Assembly (NCBI RefSeq): GCF_000739015.1 | Contig: NZ_JPUG01000076.1 | Location: 171,484-235,483, forward strand | Direction of reading: 5' to 3' | DNA length: 64,000 nt | Origin: Microvirga sp. BSC39 | Lineage (GTDB): Bacteria > Pseudomonadota > Alphaproteobacteria > Rhizobiales > Beijerinckiaceae | Shown here: positions 34,452 to 42,739 of the stretch, one piece after another | How the letters are laid out: each line of letters begins with the position of its first letter | How positions within the stretch are numbered: the first letter of the stretch is position 1 | Made by a program: the position numbers and the translations under genes | The notes under the pieces: generated by a model | The model's database searches: none | What the model saw: only the letters and a program-made list of their open reading frames with translations | What the model was told of the DNA's origin: nothing

Positions 34452-34889
34452 ATGAACGCTGCCCGTAGTGCTGTTTTCGATGCGATCAAGACTGCCGGCC
34501 CGGGCCGGGAGGATGCGATGGCGCGCATCACGCTGGTTGCAAATCTGATGGACAGTGCCTTCCTGGTTCCGGGCCTGAACCGGCGTGTCGGCCTGGACGC
34601 GGTGCTGGGCCTCGTGCCGGGTGTCGGCGATGCGCTCTCTGCGGCGCTTGCGAGCTATATCATCTGGGAAGCCCGTCAACTCGGTCTGCCGCGCTGGAAG
34701 ATCGCCCGGATGATCGGCAACGTCGCTGTCGACACTGCCATTGGTGCGATCCCGTTCGCGGGCGACGTCTTCGACGTGTTCTTCAAGTCCAACCAACGCA
34801 ACCTGCGCATCATCCACGAGCACCTCGGCACGCCCAAGCGTGGACCGAAAGAGATCGACGGCACGGCCGTGCGCATCGAGGAGCGCTAA
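34452..34889 (+). CDS. DUF4112 domain protein
   Basis: 145 aa, ATG 34452 preceded by GGAGACTGGA. The DUF4112 core is evident: ANLMDSAFLVPGLNRRVGLDAVLGLVPGVGDALSAAL, YIIWEARQLGLPRWKIARMIGNVAVDTAIGAIPFAGDVFDVFFKSNQRN. Gly/Pro-containing hydrophobic stretches suggest membrane association. Function of the family is unknown. The next gene starts at the base after its stop. Confidence 0.85.
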   Translation: MNAARSAVFDAIKTAGPGREDAMARITLVANLMDSAFLVPGLNRRVGLDAVLGLVPGVGDALSAALASYIIWEARQLGLPRWKIARMIGNVAVDTAIGAIPFAGDVFDVFFKSNQRNLRIIHEHLGTPKRGPKEIDGTAVRIEER

Positions 34890-35279
34890 ATGAAGCGCCT
34901 GCTGTGGGTTCTGGCCTGGATTGGCGTCGCCGTCTGGTCCCTGTTCGCCTGGGGTGCCTACGGGCTTCTGGACTTCTTCGGCGGAGTTGCTGCCCGCAAT
35001 GCCGACATCGTCACGGGACATCCTGAGACGGTGGAGTGGCTCTCCTGGGCTCTGATGGCTTTGAGAGGACTGGGCCTTGGCGCCATCGTGTTCGTCTGGG
35101 CTCTCGTGTCGCTGCTGATCCTTGCCGTTCCGGCCGTGCTGGGCCTTTTTCTCGGCGGTGCGAGACGTCAGCATCATGGTGGCGGATGGCACGGTTCGCC
35201 GATCGATCCTCGATCATCGGCACCGCCATTCCCGCCAGCATCAGGACAGCCTCCGATCCGGCGTATTGAAAGACATTGA
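34890..35279 (+). CDS. Small membrane protein paired with DUF4112 gene
   Basis: 129 aa. ATG directly abuts the DUF4112 stop codon. Two predicted membrane segments (residues ~4-30 and ~52-88) and a Gly/His/Pro-rich cytoplasmic or periplasmic tail (GGARRQHHGGGWHGSPIDPR). No known family recognised. Being tightly coupled to DUF4112, it may form a complex with it. Confidence 0.75.
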   Translation: MKRLLWVLAWIGVAVWSLFAWGAYGLLDFFGGVAARNADIVTGHPETVEWLSWALMALRGLGLGAIVFVWALVSLLILAVPAVLGLFLGGARRQHHGGGWHGSPIDPRSSAPPFPPASGQPPIRRIERH

Positions 35280-35284
35280 TACAA

Positions 35285-35319
35285 AAAGGGCGAAGCGGCA
35301 TCCGCTTCGCCCTTTCTTT
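35285..35319. terminator. Bidirectional Rho-independent terminator
   Basis: 14-bp stem AAAGGGCGAAGCGG and complement around a CAT loop (35285-35315), A-run before and TCTTTT after. Confidence 0.92.
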
Positions 35320-35413
35320 TGAATTGCTTCTGCGCCAGCCGCTGTCCTTGTCATCCCCGGCGCACGCAGTGCGGGAAGAGGATCCACGATCAGGCGCGGC
35401 GCTGGCCGATGTT

Positions 35414-36223
35414 CTAGCGGTGGCTTGAGATGAACTGCTTGAAGCGCTCGGATTTCGGAGCGCCGAACACCTCCCCGGGTGCGCCTTCTTCCTCCACCAC
35501 GCCCTTGTGCAGGAAGACGACCCGGTTCGACACGTCGCGGGCAAAGCCCATCTCGTGCGTCACCACCAGCATGGTGCGGCCTTCCTCGGCAAGGGAGCGC
35601 ATGACGCGCAGCACCTCGCCGACGAGTTCGGGATCGAGCGCCGAGGTCGGCTCGTCGAAGAGCATCACCTTCGGGTGCATGGCGAGCGCCCGCGCAATGG
35701 CGGCGCGCTGCTGCTGGCCGCCCGAGAGGTGCGAGGGGTACTGATTGCGCTTGTCCACGATACCGACCTTCGCCAACAGTTCCTCGGCTTCGGCGATGCA
35801 TTCGGCCTTCGGGCGCTTCTGCACATGAATGGGCGCTTCGATCACGTTCTCCAGGATCGTCATGTGTGACCAGAGATTGAAGCTCTGGAACACCATGGCG
35901 ACGCGGGACCGGATGCGGTCCACCTGGCGCTGGTCGGCCGGCTCTATGCCCTTGCGGCTTTTCTTCAACCCGATGGTCTCTCCACCGATGGAGATCTCGC
36001 CGGAATCGGGAACCTCGAGCATGTTGATGCAGCGGAGCATGGTGGACTTGCCGGAGCCGGAGGCGCCGAGAATCGAAATCACGTCGCCTTCCCTGGCGCT
36101 CAGTGACACGCCTTTGAGGACTTCGAGCGATCCGAAGCTCTTGCGGAGATTCTGCACGGAGACGGCGGGAGCCGTCTCGGACGACGCAAGGTGAGACGAC
36201 AAGGATGCAACTCCGTTAGACAT
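35414..36223 (-). CDS. Polar amino acid ABC transporter ATPase (HisP type)
   Basis: 269 aa. Walker A GASGSGKSTM, the HisP-type insertion with DQRQVDRIRSRVAMVFQSFNLWSHMT, signature LSGGQQQRAAIARAL, Walker B VMLFDEPTSALDP, H-loop VVTHEMGFARDVS. Last gene of the operon; its start overlaps the upstream permease by 8 bases. Closest in style to octopine/nopaline/histidine/arginine importers. Confidence 0.93.
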   Translation of the reverse strand: MSNGVASLSSHLASSETAPAVSVQNLRKSFGSLEVLKGVSLSAREGDVISILGASGSGKSTMLRCINMLEVPDSGEISIGGETIGLKKSRKGIEPADQRQVDRIRSRVAMVFQSFNLWSHMTILENVIEAPIHVQKRPKAECIAEAEELLAKVGIVDKRNQYPSHLSGGQQQRAAIARALAMHPKVMLFDEPTSALDPELVGEVLRVMRSLAEEGRTMLVVTHEMGFARDVSNRVVFLHKGVVEEEGAPGEVFGAPKSERFKQFISSHR

Positions 36224-36941
36224 GGGCGGCCTCCAGACGCGGCTCCACGGCCGGTGGACGGCGCAGGTGAGGCGAGAGCCACCATTCGATGGCCATGATG
36301 ATGCGGGTGATGATGAAGTTTAGAACCAGGTAGATCAGACCGGCGACAACGAAGACCTCAACCGCGCGGAAGCTTTGCGAGATCAGTTTGGCGGCCAACC
36401 CGGTGACTTCCATCATGGTGATGATCGAGGCGAGCGATGTGGCCTTCACCATCAGGATGATCTCGCTGCCATAAGCGGGAAGCGCCTGGCGGACCGCGAT
36501 GGGAAAGACGACGCGGCGGAAGAGCAGGAAGCCCGACATGCCGCAGGCCCGTGCCGCCTCGACCTGGTTGTGGGGCACGGACTGCAGGCCGCCGCGCATG
36601 ATCTCGCTGGCATAGGCGGCCGTGTTGAGCGTCAGAGCAAGCACCGCGCACCAGTAGGGCTCACGGAAGAAGGTCCACAGACCCCATTCCTGCAAGGTCG
36701 GGCGGAACTGGCCGAGGCCGTAATAGATCAGGAAGATCTGCACGAGCAGTGGCGTTCCGCGGAACACGAAGACATAAGCCTGTGCCGGCCAGTCGAGCAC
36801 CTTGAGACCCGACATGCGCATGAGCGCCAGGATCAGGGCGAGCACGGCGCCGAGCGCCACTGCCATGAAGGCCAGGTTCAGCGTCAGCGGCACACCGCCT
36901 ATGAGGGTCAGGAAGGTATCCCGCATGAAGGCGAAATCCAT
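36216..36941 (-). CDS. Polar amino acid ABC transporter permease (HisM type)
   Basis: 241 aa. ATG 36941 (MDFAFMRDTFLTLIGGVPLTLNLAFMAVALGAV) overlaps the upstream stop by one base; the open frame 71 codons further is inside the other permease. The binding-protein-dependent transport signature occurs in NQVEAARACGMSGFLLFRRVVFPIAVRQALPAYGSE. Three to five membrane segments. Confidence 0.92.
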   Translation of the reverse strand: MDFAFMRDTFLTLIGGVPLTLNLAFMAVALGAVLALILALMRMSGLKVLDWPAQAYVFVFRGTPLLVQIFLIYYGLGQFRPTLQEWGLWTFFREPYWCAVLALTLNTAAYASEIMRGGLQSVPHNQVEAARACGMSGFLLFRRVVFPIAVRQALPAYGSEIILMVKATSLASIITMMEVTGLAAKLISQSFRAVEVFVVAGLIYLVLNFIITRIIMAIEWWLSPHLRRPPAVEPRLEAAHV

Positions 36942-37663
36942 CAGGAAGCCCTCCGCATGCCACGCAACGAGTGGGTCTCTGCGCGCTGGAACAGGTAGGT
37001 CGAAACCCAGGTGATGAGCAGGTAGAGCACGGCGGCCGTGAGATAGAAATCGAACGGACGGCGGGTGGAGCCGGCTGCGATGTGCGACTGGCGCAGCAGC
37101 TCGACGAGACCGGTCACGGAGATGAGCGCCGATTCCTTGAGGACCAGCTGCCATGTGTTGCCGAGGCCCGGAATGGCATAGCGCAGCACCTGCGGGGCGA
37201 TGATGCGGCGGAACATGAGCCAGCGGGGCATGCCCACGGAACGTGCCGCCTCGATCTCGCCGCGGCTGACGACCTGATAGGCGCCGCGGAAGACCTCGGC
37301 CTGGTAGGCTCCCGAGATGATGCCGATGGCAAGGGCTCCGGTGACGAAGGCGGGCACGCCGATGAACCCGTCGGCGCCGAACAGGCTGCCGATGGCGCCC
37401 AGTGCCGCGCTACCGCCGAAATAGAACAGGTAGATGACGAGAAGATCGGGGATGCCGCGCAGGACGGTGGTGTAGCCGTCGGCGAGGCTGCGGATCACGA
37501 GATTGCCGCCGATCTTGCCCCAGGCCACCAGGGTGCCGACAACGGAGCCTGCGAGAAAGCCGCAGATGGCAACCGCAATCGTCATTCCCGCTGCGGTGAG
37601 GAGAGCCCATCCCCATCCATTGGGACCAAACCCGACGAGCTCGAAATAGCTCAATTGCTGCAC
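36941..37663 (-). CDS. Polar amino acid ABC transporter permease (HisQ type)
   Basis: 240 aa from GTG 37663. Membrane segments start at WGWALLTAAGMTIAVAICGFLAG; VLRGIPDLLVIYLFYFGG and the EAA loop EIEAARSVGMPRWLMFRRIIAPQVLRYAIPGLGNTWQ are typical of HisQ/OccQ. First of the three membrane/ATPase genes; it follows the first binding-protein gene by 139 bases that contain a REP-like hairpin. Confidence 0.92.
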   Translation of the reverse strand: MQQLSYFELVGFGPNGWGWALLTAAGMTIAVAICGFLAGSVVGTLVAWGKIGGNLVIRSLADGYTTVLRGIPDLLVIYLFYFGGSAALGAIGSLFGADGFIGVPAFVTGALAIGIISGAYQAEVFRGAYQVVSRGEIEAARSVGMPRWLMFRRIIAPQVLRYAIPGLGNTWQLVLKESALISVTGLVELLRQSHIAAGSTRRPFDFYLTAAVLYLLITWVSTYLFQRAETHSLRGMRRAS

Positions 37664-37752
37664 GCGTCCAAACTTTCTTGAATATGTCTCCCCTCTGTGG
37701 AAGGCAGCGGGCGAGACAGCATCCTCAACATCCGGCCTTGGACCGGATCAGA

Positions 37753-37780
37753 TCCCGGGTCTGCGGAGCAAGACCCGGGA
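37753..37780. repeat. REP-like hairpin between binding protein and permease genes
   Basis: TCCCGGGTCT and complement with an 8-base loop. Resembles the conserved cores of the 55.6-55.9 kb repeats. In this position it may stabilise the abundant binding-protein mRNA relative to the permease part of the operon. Confidence 0.45.
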
Positions 37781-37802
37781 CTGCATTTCCGGCACGCCGT
37801 TG

Positions 37803-38648
37803 TCAGACTTGCGGGGTCGCGTCAATCTTGAACCACTTCTCGGACAGCTTCTTGATCGTGCCGTCCTTGATCGCAGCCTGGATCGCCTCGTCGAAGCCCT
37901 TCTTGAGCTCCGTGTCGTCCTTGCGCATGCCCACGGCGACACCACGGCCCAGCAGGCCGCCGCGCATGCCTGTGCCGGCAACCACCATGTCCTTGAACTC
38001 GGGCTTTTCCTGCGTGGCCTTCAGGGCGCCGTGGCCGGCGAAGATCGCGTCGATACGGCCGGCGGTCAGGTCGAGGTCGTGCTGCTCCGTCGTCTTGTAC
38101 TCGCGGATTTCGATCGTGTCCTTGAGGTAGGTTTCCAGGAACTGCGAGTTCACTGTCGAGCCCTGCACACCGATGGTCTTGCCCTTGAGCAGCGGCTTCC
38201 AGGCCTCGATGGCCTTCTTCGCGCCCTCAGGGTCCTTCTCGAAGCTCACCGTGGTGCCGGTCCCTGCCAGCTTCGCGAGTGGGGAGTCCTTCATCACGCC
38301 AAAGCCGTGGGGAGTGGCGGCGTAGGGGAGAGAGAAGTTGATCACCTCCAGGCGCTTGTCGGTGATGTTCATGCCCGCCATGATGGCGTCGTACTTCTTG
38401 GCATTCAGCGCCGGAATGATGCCGTCCCAGTCCTGAGCCACGATCTCGCACTTCACCTTCATGCGGGCGCACAGGTCATTGGCGAGATCGATCTCGAAGC
38501 CCTCGAGCTTGCCGCCGGCACCTGTGAAGTTCCAGGGAGCGTAGGCGCCTTCCGTGGCGATCTTTACCGTCTTCTCCTGAGCGGCTGCTCCACCCATGGC
38601 GAGAGCGGAGGCCAGAAGCCCGAGACCCAAAGCCTTGAACAGTTTCAT
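37803..38648 (-). CDS. Polar amino acid-binding periplasmic protein, paralog 1
   Basis: 281 aa. ATG 38648 with GAGGG 7 bases upstream. Signal peptide MKLFKALGLGLLASALAMGGAAAQ. Family 3 solute-binding protein: VKIATEGAYAPWNFTGAGGKLEGFEIDLANDLCARM, VAQDWDGIIPALNAKKYDAIMAGMNITDKR, LDLTAGRIDAIFA. Ligand probably a basic or opine-like amino acid by analogy with HisJ/ArtJ/OccT. Directly upstream of the permease genes. A 195-bp segment coding the signal-peptide end and first lobe is nearly identical to paralog 2, whereas the rest diverges. Confidence 0.92.
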   Translation of the reverse strand: MKLFKALGLGLLASALAMGGAAAQEKTVKIATEGAYAPWNFTGAGGKLEGFEIDLANDLCARMKVKCEIVAQDWDGIIPALNAKKYDAIMAGMNITDKRLEVINFSLPYAATPHGFGVMKDSPLAKLAGTGTTVSFEKDPEGAKKAIEAWKPLLKGKTIGVQGSTVNSQFLETYLKDTIEIREYKTTEQHDLDLTAGRIDAIFAGHGALKATQEKPEFKDMVVAGTGMRGGLLGRGVAVGMRKDDTELKKGFDEAIQAAIKDGTIKKLSEKWFKIDATPQV

Positions 38649-38833
38649 TGTCATCCCTCTGGTCAGTTTCGACTGATCCGTTTGTCGGGTGACAGGCGGC
38701 TCCGTGGAGCCGAGCCTTTCACCTTGCGTGTCAAAGCTAACATTCAAAAGCCAAGCCGGTGCAAGCCCTAAACATGTTGAATAAGGTGGCCAAGGTGGCA
38801 ATTTCGGTCGCAGATGGCGCATATCCATACAAA

Positions 38834-38860
38834 AAAGCGCGGCCGGAGCCGCGCTTTCGA
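38834..38860 (-). terminator. Rho-independent terminator between binding-protein paralogs
   Basis: AAAGCGCGGC / GCCGCGCTTT stem with CGGA loop and an AAAAAA run that becomes a T-run on the minus strand. It ends the transcript of paralog 2 before paralog 1, so they are separate units. Confidence 0.88.
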
Positions 38861-38876
38861 AGACCGGCGTCGGAGA

Positions 38877-39725
38877 TCAGACGCGCGGAGTGGTGTCGAT
38901 CTTGAACCACTTCTCGGACAGCTTCTTGACGGTGCCGTCCTTGATTGCAGCCTGGATCGCGTCCTCGAAGCTCTTCTTCAGTTCGGTCTCGCCCTTGCGC
39001 AGGCCGACGCCGACGCCGGCGCCGAGCAGGCCGCCGGTGATGGACGGGCCGGCCAGGGTGTAGTCCTTGTTGAACTCGGGCTTCTCAAGGGTGCCGATGA
39101 TCGCCGTGGCGTCCGCAAGAACGGCGTCGATGCGGCCAGCCGCCAGATCGAGGTCGTGCTGCTCGGTGGTCTTGTACTCACGCACTTCGGCCGTACCCTT
39201 CAGGTACTTGTCGGCGAAGTTGGAGTGAATGGTCGACGTCTGAACGCCGACGGTCTTGCCCTTCAGGAGCGGCTTGTAGGCCTCGATCGCCTTCTCGGCG
39301 GCTGCCTGCTGGGTGCTGAGGTTGAAGGCCTCGCCCTTGCCGGGCATCTTGGCCAGCGGCGAGTTCTTCGCCACCAGGAAGCCGTTCGGGGAGTTGGCAT
39401 AAGGACCGGCGAAGTCGATGGTCTTCTTGCGCTCTTCCGTGATGCTCATGCCGGCCATGACGGCGTCGTACTTCTTCGCCTGAAGGGCCGGGATGATGCC
39501 GTCCCAGTCCTGGGCCACGATCTCGCACTTCACCTTCATGCGGGCGCACAGGTCATTGGCGAGATCGATCTCGAAGCCCTCGAGCTTGCCGCCGGCACCC
39601 GTGAAGTTCCAGGGAGCGTAGGCGCCTTCCGTGGCGATCTTTACCGTCTTCTCCTGAGCGGCTGCTCCACCCATGGCGAGAGCGGAGCCGAGAAGAGCCA
39701 AGCTGACGGTTTTTACGAATTTCAT
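38877..39725 (-). CDS. Polar amino acid-binding periplasmic protein, paralog 2
   Basis: 282 aa. ATG 39725, AAGGGA upstream. Signal peptide MKFVKTVSLALLGSALAMGGAAAQ; same fold as paralog 1 with VKIATEGAYAPWNF and EYKTTEQHDLDLAAGRIDA. Beyond residue ~85 the two differ considerably (for example MSITEERKKTIDFAGPYANSP versus MNITDKRLEVINFSLPYAATP), indicating different ligand preferences while sharing the transporter. Own transcript with its own terminator. Confidence 0.91.
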   Translation of the reverse strand: MKFVKTVSLALLGSALAMGGAAAQEKTVKIATEGAYAPWNFTGAGGKLEGFEIDLANDLCARMKVKCEIVAQDWDGIIPALQAKKYDAVMAGMSITEERKKTIDFAGPYANSPNGFLVAKNSPLAKMPGKGEAFNLSTQQAAAEKAIEAYKPLLKGKTVGVQTSTIHSNFADKYLKGTAEVREYKTTEQHDLDLAAGRIDAVLADATAIIGTLEKPEFNKDYTLAGPSITGGLLGAGVGVGLRKGETELKKSFEDAIQAAIKDGTVKKLSEKWFKIDTTPRV

Positions 39726-39849
39726 TGTCGTTCCCTTAGTTTTATGGGTCCGGTCTGAGCCGGAGCCTAACTTACCGCAGCCCTGAGGACCGCGCCGTGA
39801 CGCAGTAACGGCCAATCCGGCAAAAAAGGCAAGGGGATGGGGGTAAGCC

Positions 39850-40548
39850 TTACACAACCCGTAGCCGGATCTCGCCCAGGCCCTCGACGGCCCCGATCAT
39901 GGTCTGGCCCTTTGCCACCGCGCCCACCCCTTCAGGGGTGCCGGAGAAGATCACGTCGCCGGGGGCAAGCTCGAAATAGGTGGAGAGGTAGGCGATCTGC
40001 TCGGCCACCGACCAGATCATGTCCGCAAGATTGGCCTTCTGCTTGACGGCCCCGTCCACCGCCAGGGAGATGGCGCCGTTCGCCGGGTGGCCGACAACGG
40101 AGGCCGGATGGATCGGCCCGACCGGGCCGGACAGGTCCGCAGCCTTGCCCAGCTCCCAGGGACGCCGGAGCTGCTTGGCCTCGTCCTGCAGATCCCGGCG
40201 GGTCATGTCGAGGCCGACCGCGTAGCCGAAAACATGGTCGAGGGCCTGCTCGACGGGGATGTCCCGGCCGCCCTTGGCCAGGGCCACCACCAACTCGATC
40301 TCGAAGTGATAGTTGCCGGTCTTGGGCGGGTAGGGATGATCGATGGTTGCGCCTTCCGCGACGGGTTGCAGGGCATCCGCCGGCTTCATGAAGAAGAACG
40401 GGGGCTCGCGGGTCGGGTCGCCGCCCATCTCCCGTGCGTGAGCGGCATAGTTGCGGCCGACGCAATAAACCCGGCGGACCGGAAACAGGTCGTTGGTGCC
40501 GGCAACCGGGAGAGCGGGGGTGGAAGGCGCGGGAATGACGTAGGTCAT
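39850..40548 (-). CDS. Fumarylacetoacetate hydrolase-family protein (fumarylpyruvate hydrolase-like)
   Basis: 232 aa, ATG 40548. Single FAH domain: VRRVYCVGRNYAAHAREMG, PPFFFMKPADAL, NYHFEIELVVAL (metal-binding E-x-E), GLDMTRRDLQDEAKQLRRPWELGK, GDVIFSGTPEGVGAV. Divalent metal-dependent C-C bond hydrolase; length and the DxxxRDxQ block fit fumarylpyruvate hydrolases of the gentisate pathway (NagK type). No gentisate dioxygenase is nearby, so the substrate is open. Confidence 0.88.
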   Translation of the reverse strand: MTYVIPAPSTPALPVAGTNDLFPVRRVYCVGRNYAAHAREMGGDPTREPPFFFMKPADALQPVAEGATIDHPYPPKTGNYHFEIELVVALAKGGRDIPVEQALDHVFGYAVGLDMTRRDLQDEAKQLRRPWELGKAADLSGPVGPIHPASVVGHPANGAISLAVDGAVKQKANLADMIWSVAEQIAYLSTYFELAPGDVIFSGTPEGVGAVAKGQTMIGAVEGLGEIRLRVV

Positions 40549-40655
40549 GAGAGCTCGCGAGAGGAGAGGTGAGATACTCCCTTCCTACACCCTGCGGCCC
40601 GCACCACAAGCCGGGAAAAGGTCCAACCTTCCTCTTCGGCAGCCCTCATAAGAAT

Positions 40656-40680
40656 GCGGCGGGTCCAATGGACCCGCCGC
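40656..40680. terminator. Strong GC hairpin after DUF4142 gene
   Basis: GCGGCGGGTCC and complement with AAT loop, 26 bases past the stop of the minus-strand DUF4142 gene. No T-run; a terminator function is possible but unproven. Confidence 0.45.
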
Positions 40681-40705
40681 ACCATAAGATCAGACTGGAA
40701 GCCGA

Positions 40706-41530
40706 TTAGCGGCGACGGGCGGTCGCGCCGGGAAGGCGACGGGAATCCGCAAGGTGATGTTCGATGTGCGGAACCACCGAGGCCGCGAACTGGCGCAGCG
40801 ACGGATCGCTGCCGGCCTGAGCATAGCTCGAGTGCAGGGCGAGAGCCTCCTGGTGGCCCATGCGCTGCGCCTGTCCGTAGAGACGGTCGAACTGCGGGCC
40901 GGAGGTCGAGGCCATCTGGTTCAGCATGGCCATCTTCTCAGGCGGCAGAGCAACGCCGAGCTGGATCGGGGTCACGGAGCCCGTGGCCTGGACATCAGCC
41001 GCAGCACCGGCTGCCGAGCCGGTGGTCGCGCCGATGCCAGCGCCGACAGCGGCGCCAACCGGGCCGCCGACCAGGGCGCCCACGCCGGCGCCGGCCAGAG
41101 CGCCGGTCGCCGAGCCGCCAGCCGTGCTGGGCGAGCCGCTGGAGGCAGCACCAGCCGTCGCGCCGGCCGTTGCGCCGATGCCTGCGCCAACGGCTGCACC
41201 CACCGGGCCGCCGACCAGAGCGCCGATACCGGCACCAGCCAGCGTGCCGCTCAGGGAGCCGCCAATGAACTGACCGGAGGCGCTATACACAGGACGGCCG
41301 CCGTTCAGGGCCTGGCTCGTCATGGAGTGATCCTGGATCATCTGCTGGGCGTAGCGGCGGACGACAGGATTGCGGGAGCGCTCGAGGGCGAGCTGGCTCG
41401 TGGCAATCTCGAAGGCATCCGATTGAGCCGCCATCATGCGATAGCTCTGGCTGTCCATGACCATCTGAGCGGAGGCCGGGGCGGCCGAAACGGATGCGAA
41501 CAACGCCGCGAGGGCAACGTACTTCTTCAT
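40706..41530 (-). CDS. Periplasmic DUF4142 protein split by duplicated glycine-zipper insert
   Basis: 274 aa. Signal peptide MKKYVALAALFASVSAAPASAQ. Residues ~28-75 (AQSDAFEIATSQLALERSRNPVVRRYAQQMIQDHSM) and ~195-262 (PPEKMAMLNQM..FDRLYGQAQRMGHQEAL..) are the two halves of a ferritin-like DUF4142 helical bundle. Between them lie two tandem glycine-zipper units, residues 95-121 and 143-169, 48 residues apart and nearly identical (LAGAGIGALVGGPVGAAVGA). Zippers of this sort associate with or insert in membranes. DUF4142 proteins are stress-linked in soil bacteria, agreeing with the perfect EcfG promoter upstream. Function unknown. Confidence 0.85.
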   Translation of the reverse strand: MKKYVALAALFASVSAAPASAQMVMDSQSYRMMAAQSDAFEIATSQLALERSRNPVVRRYAQQMIQDHSMTSQALNGGRPVYSASGQFIGGSLSGTLAGAGIGALVGGPVGAAVGAGIGATAGATAGAASSGSPSTAGGSATGALAGAGVGALVGGPVGAAVGAGIGATTGSAAGAAADVQATGSVTPIQLGVALPPEKMAMLNQMASTSGPQFDRLYGQAQRMGHQEALALHSSYAQAGSDPSLRQFAASVVPHIEHHLADSRRLPGATARRR

Positions 41531-41618
41531 GAGATGAACTCCTGGTTTCTCGGGTCGCAGAACACCGTGCGCAGCCCGACAGGCTTGCGAAGTTCATGGG
41601 TGGCTGCTGCACCCCTTC

Positions 41619-41643
41619 AACGGAGAGCGATCTATGCGGTTCC
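41619..41643 (-). promoter_or_regulatory. EcfG general stress promoter (exact consensus)
   Basis: On the minus strand GGAAC-N16-CGTT, an exact match to the alphaproteobacterial EcfG consensus, with the -10 core 89 bases before the DUF4142 start codon. Confidence 0.65.
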
Positions 41644-41770
41644 AGGAAAGTGACGGGATTAGGTGAAGAAAATCTATTATGAATACTGAAGCTTAGCTCT
41701 GACTATGCTCGCCCGCACCCATAGCTTAACTTGTGTTAGTCGCGGCCAGCCAGGGATCGAGGCTTCTGCC

Positions 41771-42685
41771 CTAACTCTGCTCGTGAGGCTGGCGGATGCG
41801 AGCAAGCGAGAGCATCCCCAGGCCGCCGACCGTTCCGTCGGGCCTCAATCCCCTGCGCTCCGCCATCAGCAGAAAGCCGGTGTCATCCCGGCCGATCGTG
41901 AAGAGATGATAGCCGGCCGTATGGGTCAGCGTTCCGCCGCGGGCGGAAGCCGAGGGCGCGCCGATCACCGGGATCGGGCCGCGCGGGCCGTCGAGATGGG
42001 CCAGCGATCCCACATGGTTATGGCCGTGGAGCACGAGCTCCGCGCCTGCCCGGCAGAGCATCTTCTCGAAGCGTTTGGCATCGGTCAGGTTGCGGCCGGG
42101 ATCCGCCCCGCCCACGTGCGGCGGGTGATGGATGAGGATGATCCGGAAGCAGCCAGGATCCTGGCCCAGCTCCTTGAGGATCTCCTCGGTGGCCTTCATC
42201 TGCCGGGAGCCGACCCGGCCGGATGCCACGAAGGGCAATGTCGGGATGGCCGATGACAAACCGATAATCGCCACGGAGCCGTAGCGGCGCAGGTAGGGAA
42301 AGCTTCCCTCGCGGCCGTCATCGCCCCGTGTCCATGGAGCGATCTCCCTCATGAGCCCTTCCAGGGAGCCTCGGACATAGGCGTCGTGATTGCCCGGCAC
42401 GAAGGTGACGCGGGATGGATCGCCGAGCTCCTCGAGAAACACCCGGGAGGTCTTCCACTCGTCCGGCAGGCCGATGTTGCAGGTGTCGCCCGTGCAGGTG
42501 ATGTGGTCGGGCTTCTGGGCATGAATGTCGGCCACCAGCGCAGCCAGGAGCTCCATGTCGTGCATGCCCTGCCGGCTGCGGTGCCAGTTGTACCAGCCGG
42601 TCAGGCGCTTGCTCAGAAGCTGCTTCAGGCGCGGCCGGGGCAGGGGGCCCACATGGGGATCGGTCAGGTGTGCGATGCGGAACAT
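41771..42685 (-). CDS. Metallophosphoesterase (calcineurin-like)
   Basis: 304 aa from ATG 42685; GTG 42712 would add 9 residues and neither has a strong ribosome site. All metallophosphatase motifs are present in order: HLTDPHVG (D-x-H), ITCTGDTCN (GD), FVPGNHDAYV (GNHD), ILIHHPPH and VLHGHNHVG (GHxH). Cytoplasmic, likely a nucleotide or cyclic-nucleotide phosphodiesterase. Fifty-four bases after mbfA on the same strand, so it may share the iron-regulated transcript. Confidence 0.88.
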   Translation of the reverse strand: MFRIAHLTDPHVGPLPRPRLKQLLSKRLTGWYNWHRSRQGMHDMELLAALVADIHAQKPDHITCTGDTCNIGLPDEWKTSRVFLEELGDPSRVTFVPGNHDAYVRGSLEGLMREIAPWTRGDDGREGSFPYLRRYGSVAIIGLSSAIPTLPFVASGRVGSRQMKATEEILKELGQDPGCFRIILIHHPPHVGGADPGRNLTDAKRFEKMLCRAGAELVLHGHNHVGSLAHLDGPRGPIPVIGAPSASARGGTLTHTAGYHLFTIGRDDTGFLLMAERRGLRPDGTVGGLGMLSLARIRQPHEQS

Positions 42686-42739
42686 GAGGGCCGGATTGCT
42701 GCGGGTGGACACGAGAACTCGCGCGGGCGGCCGCTTGCG

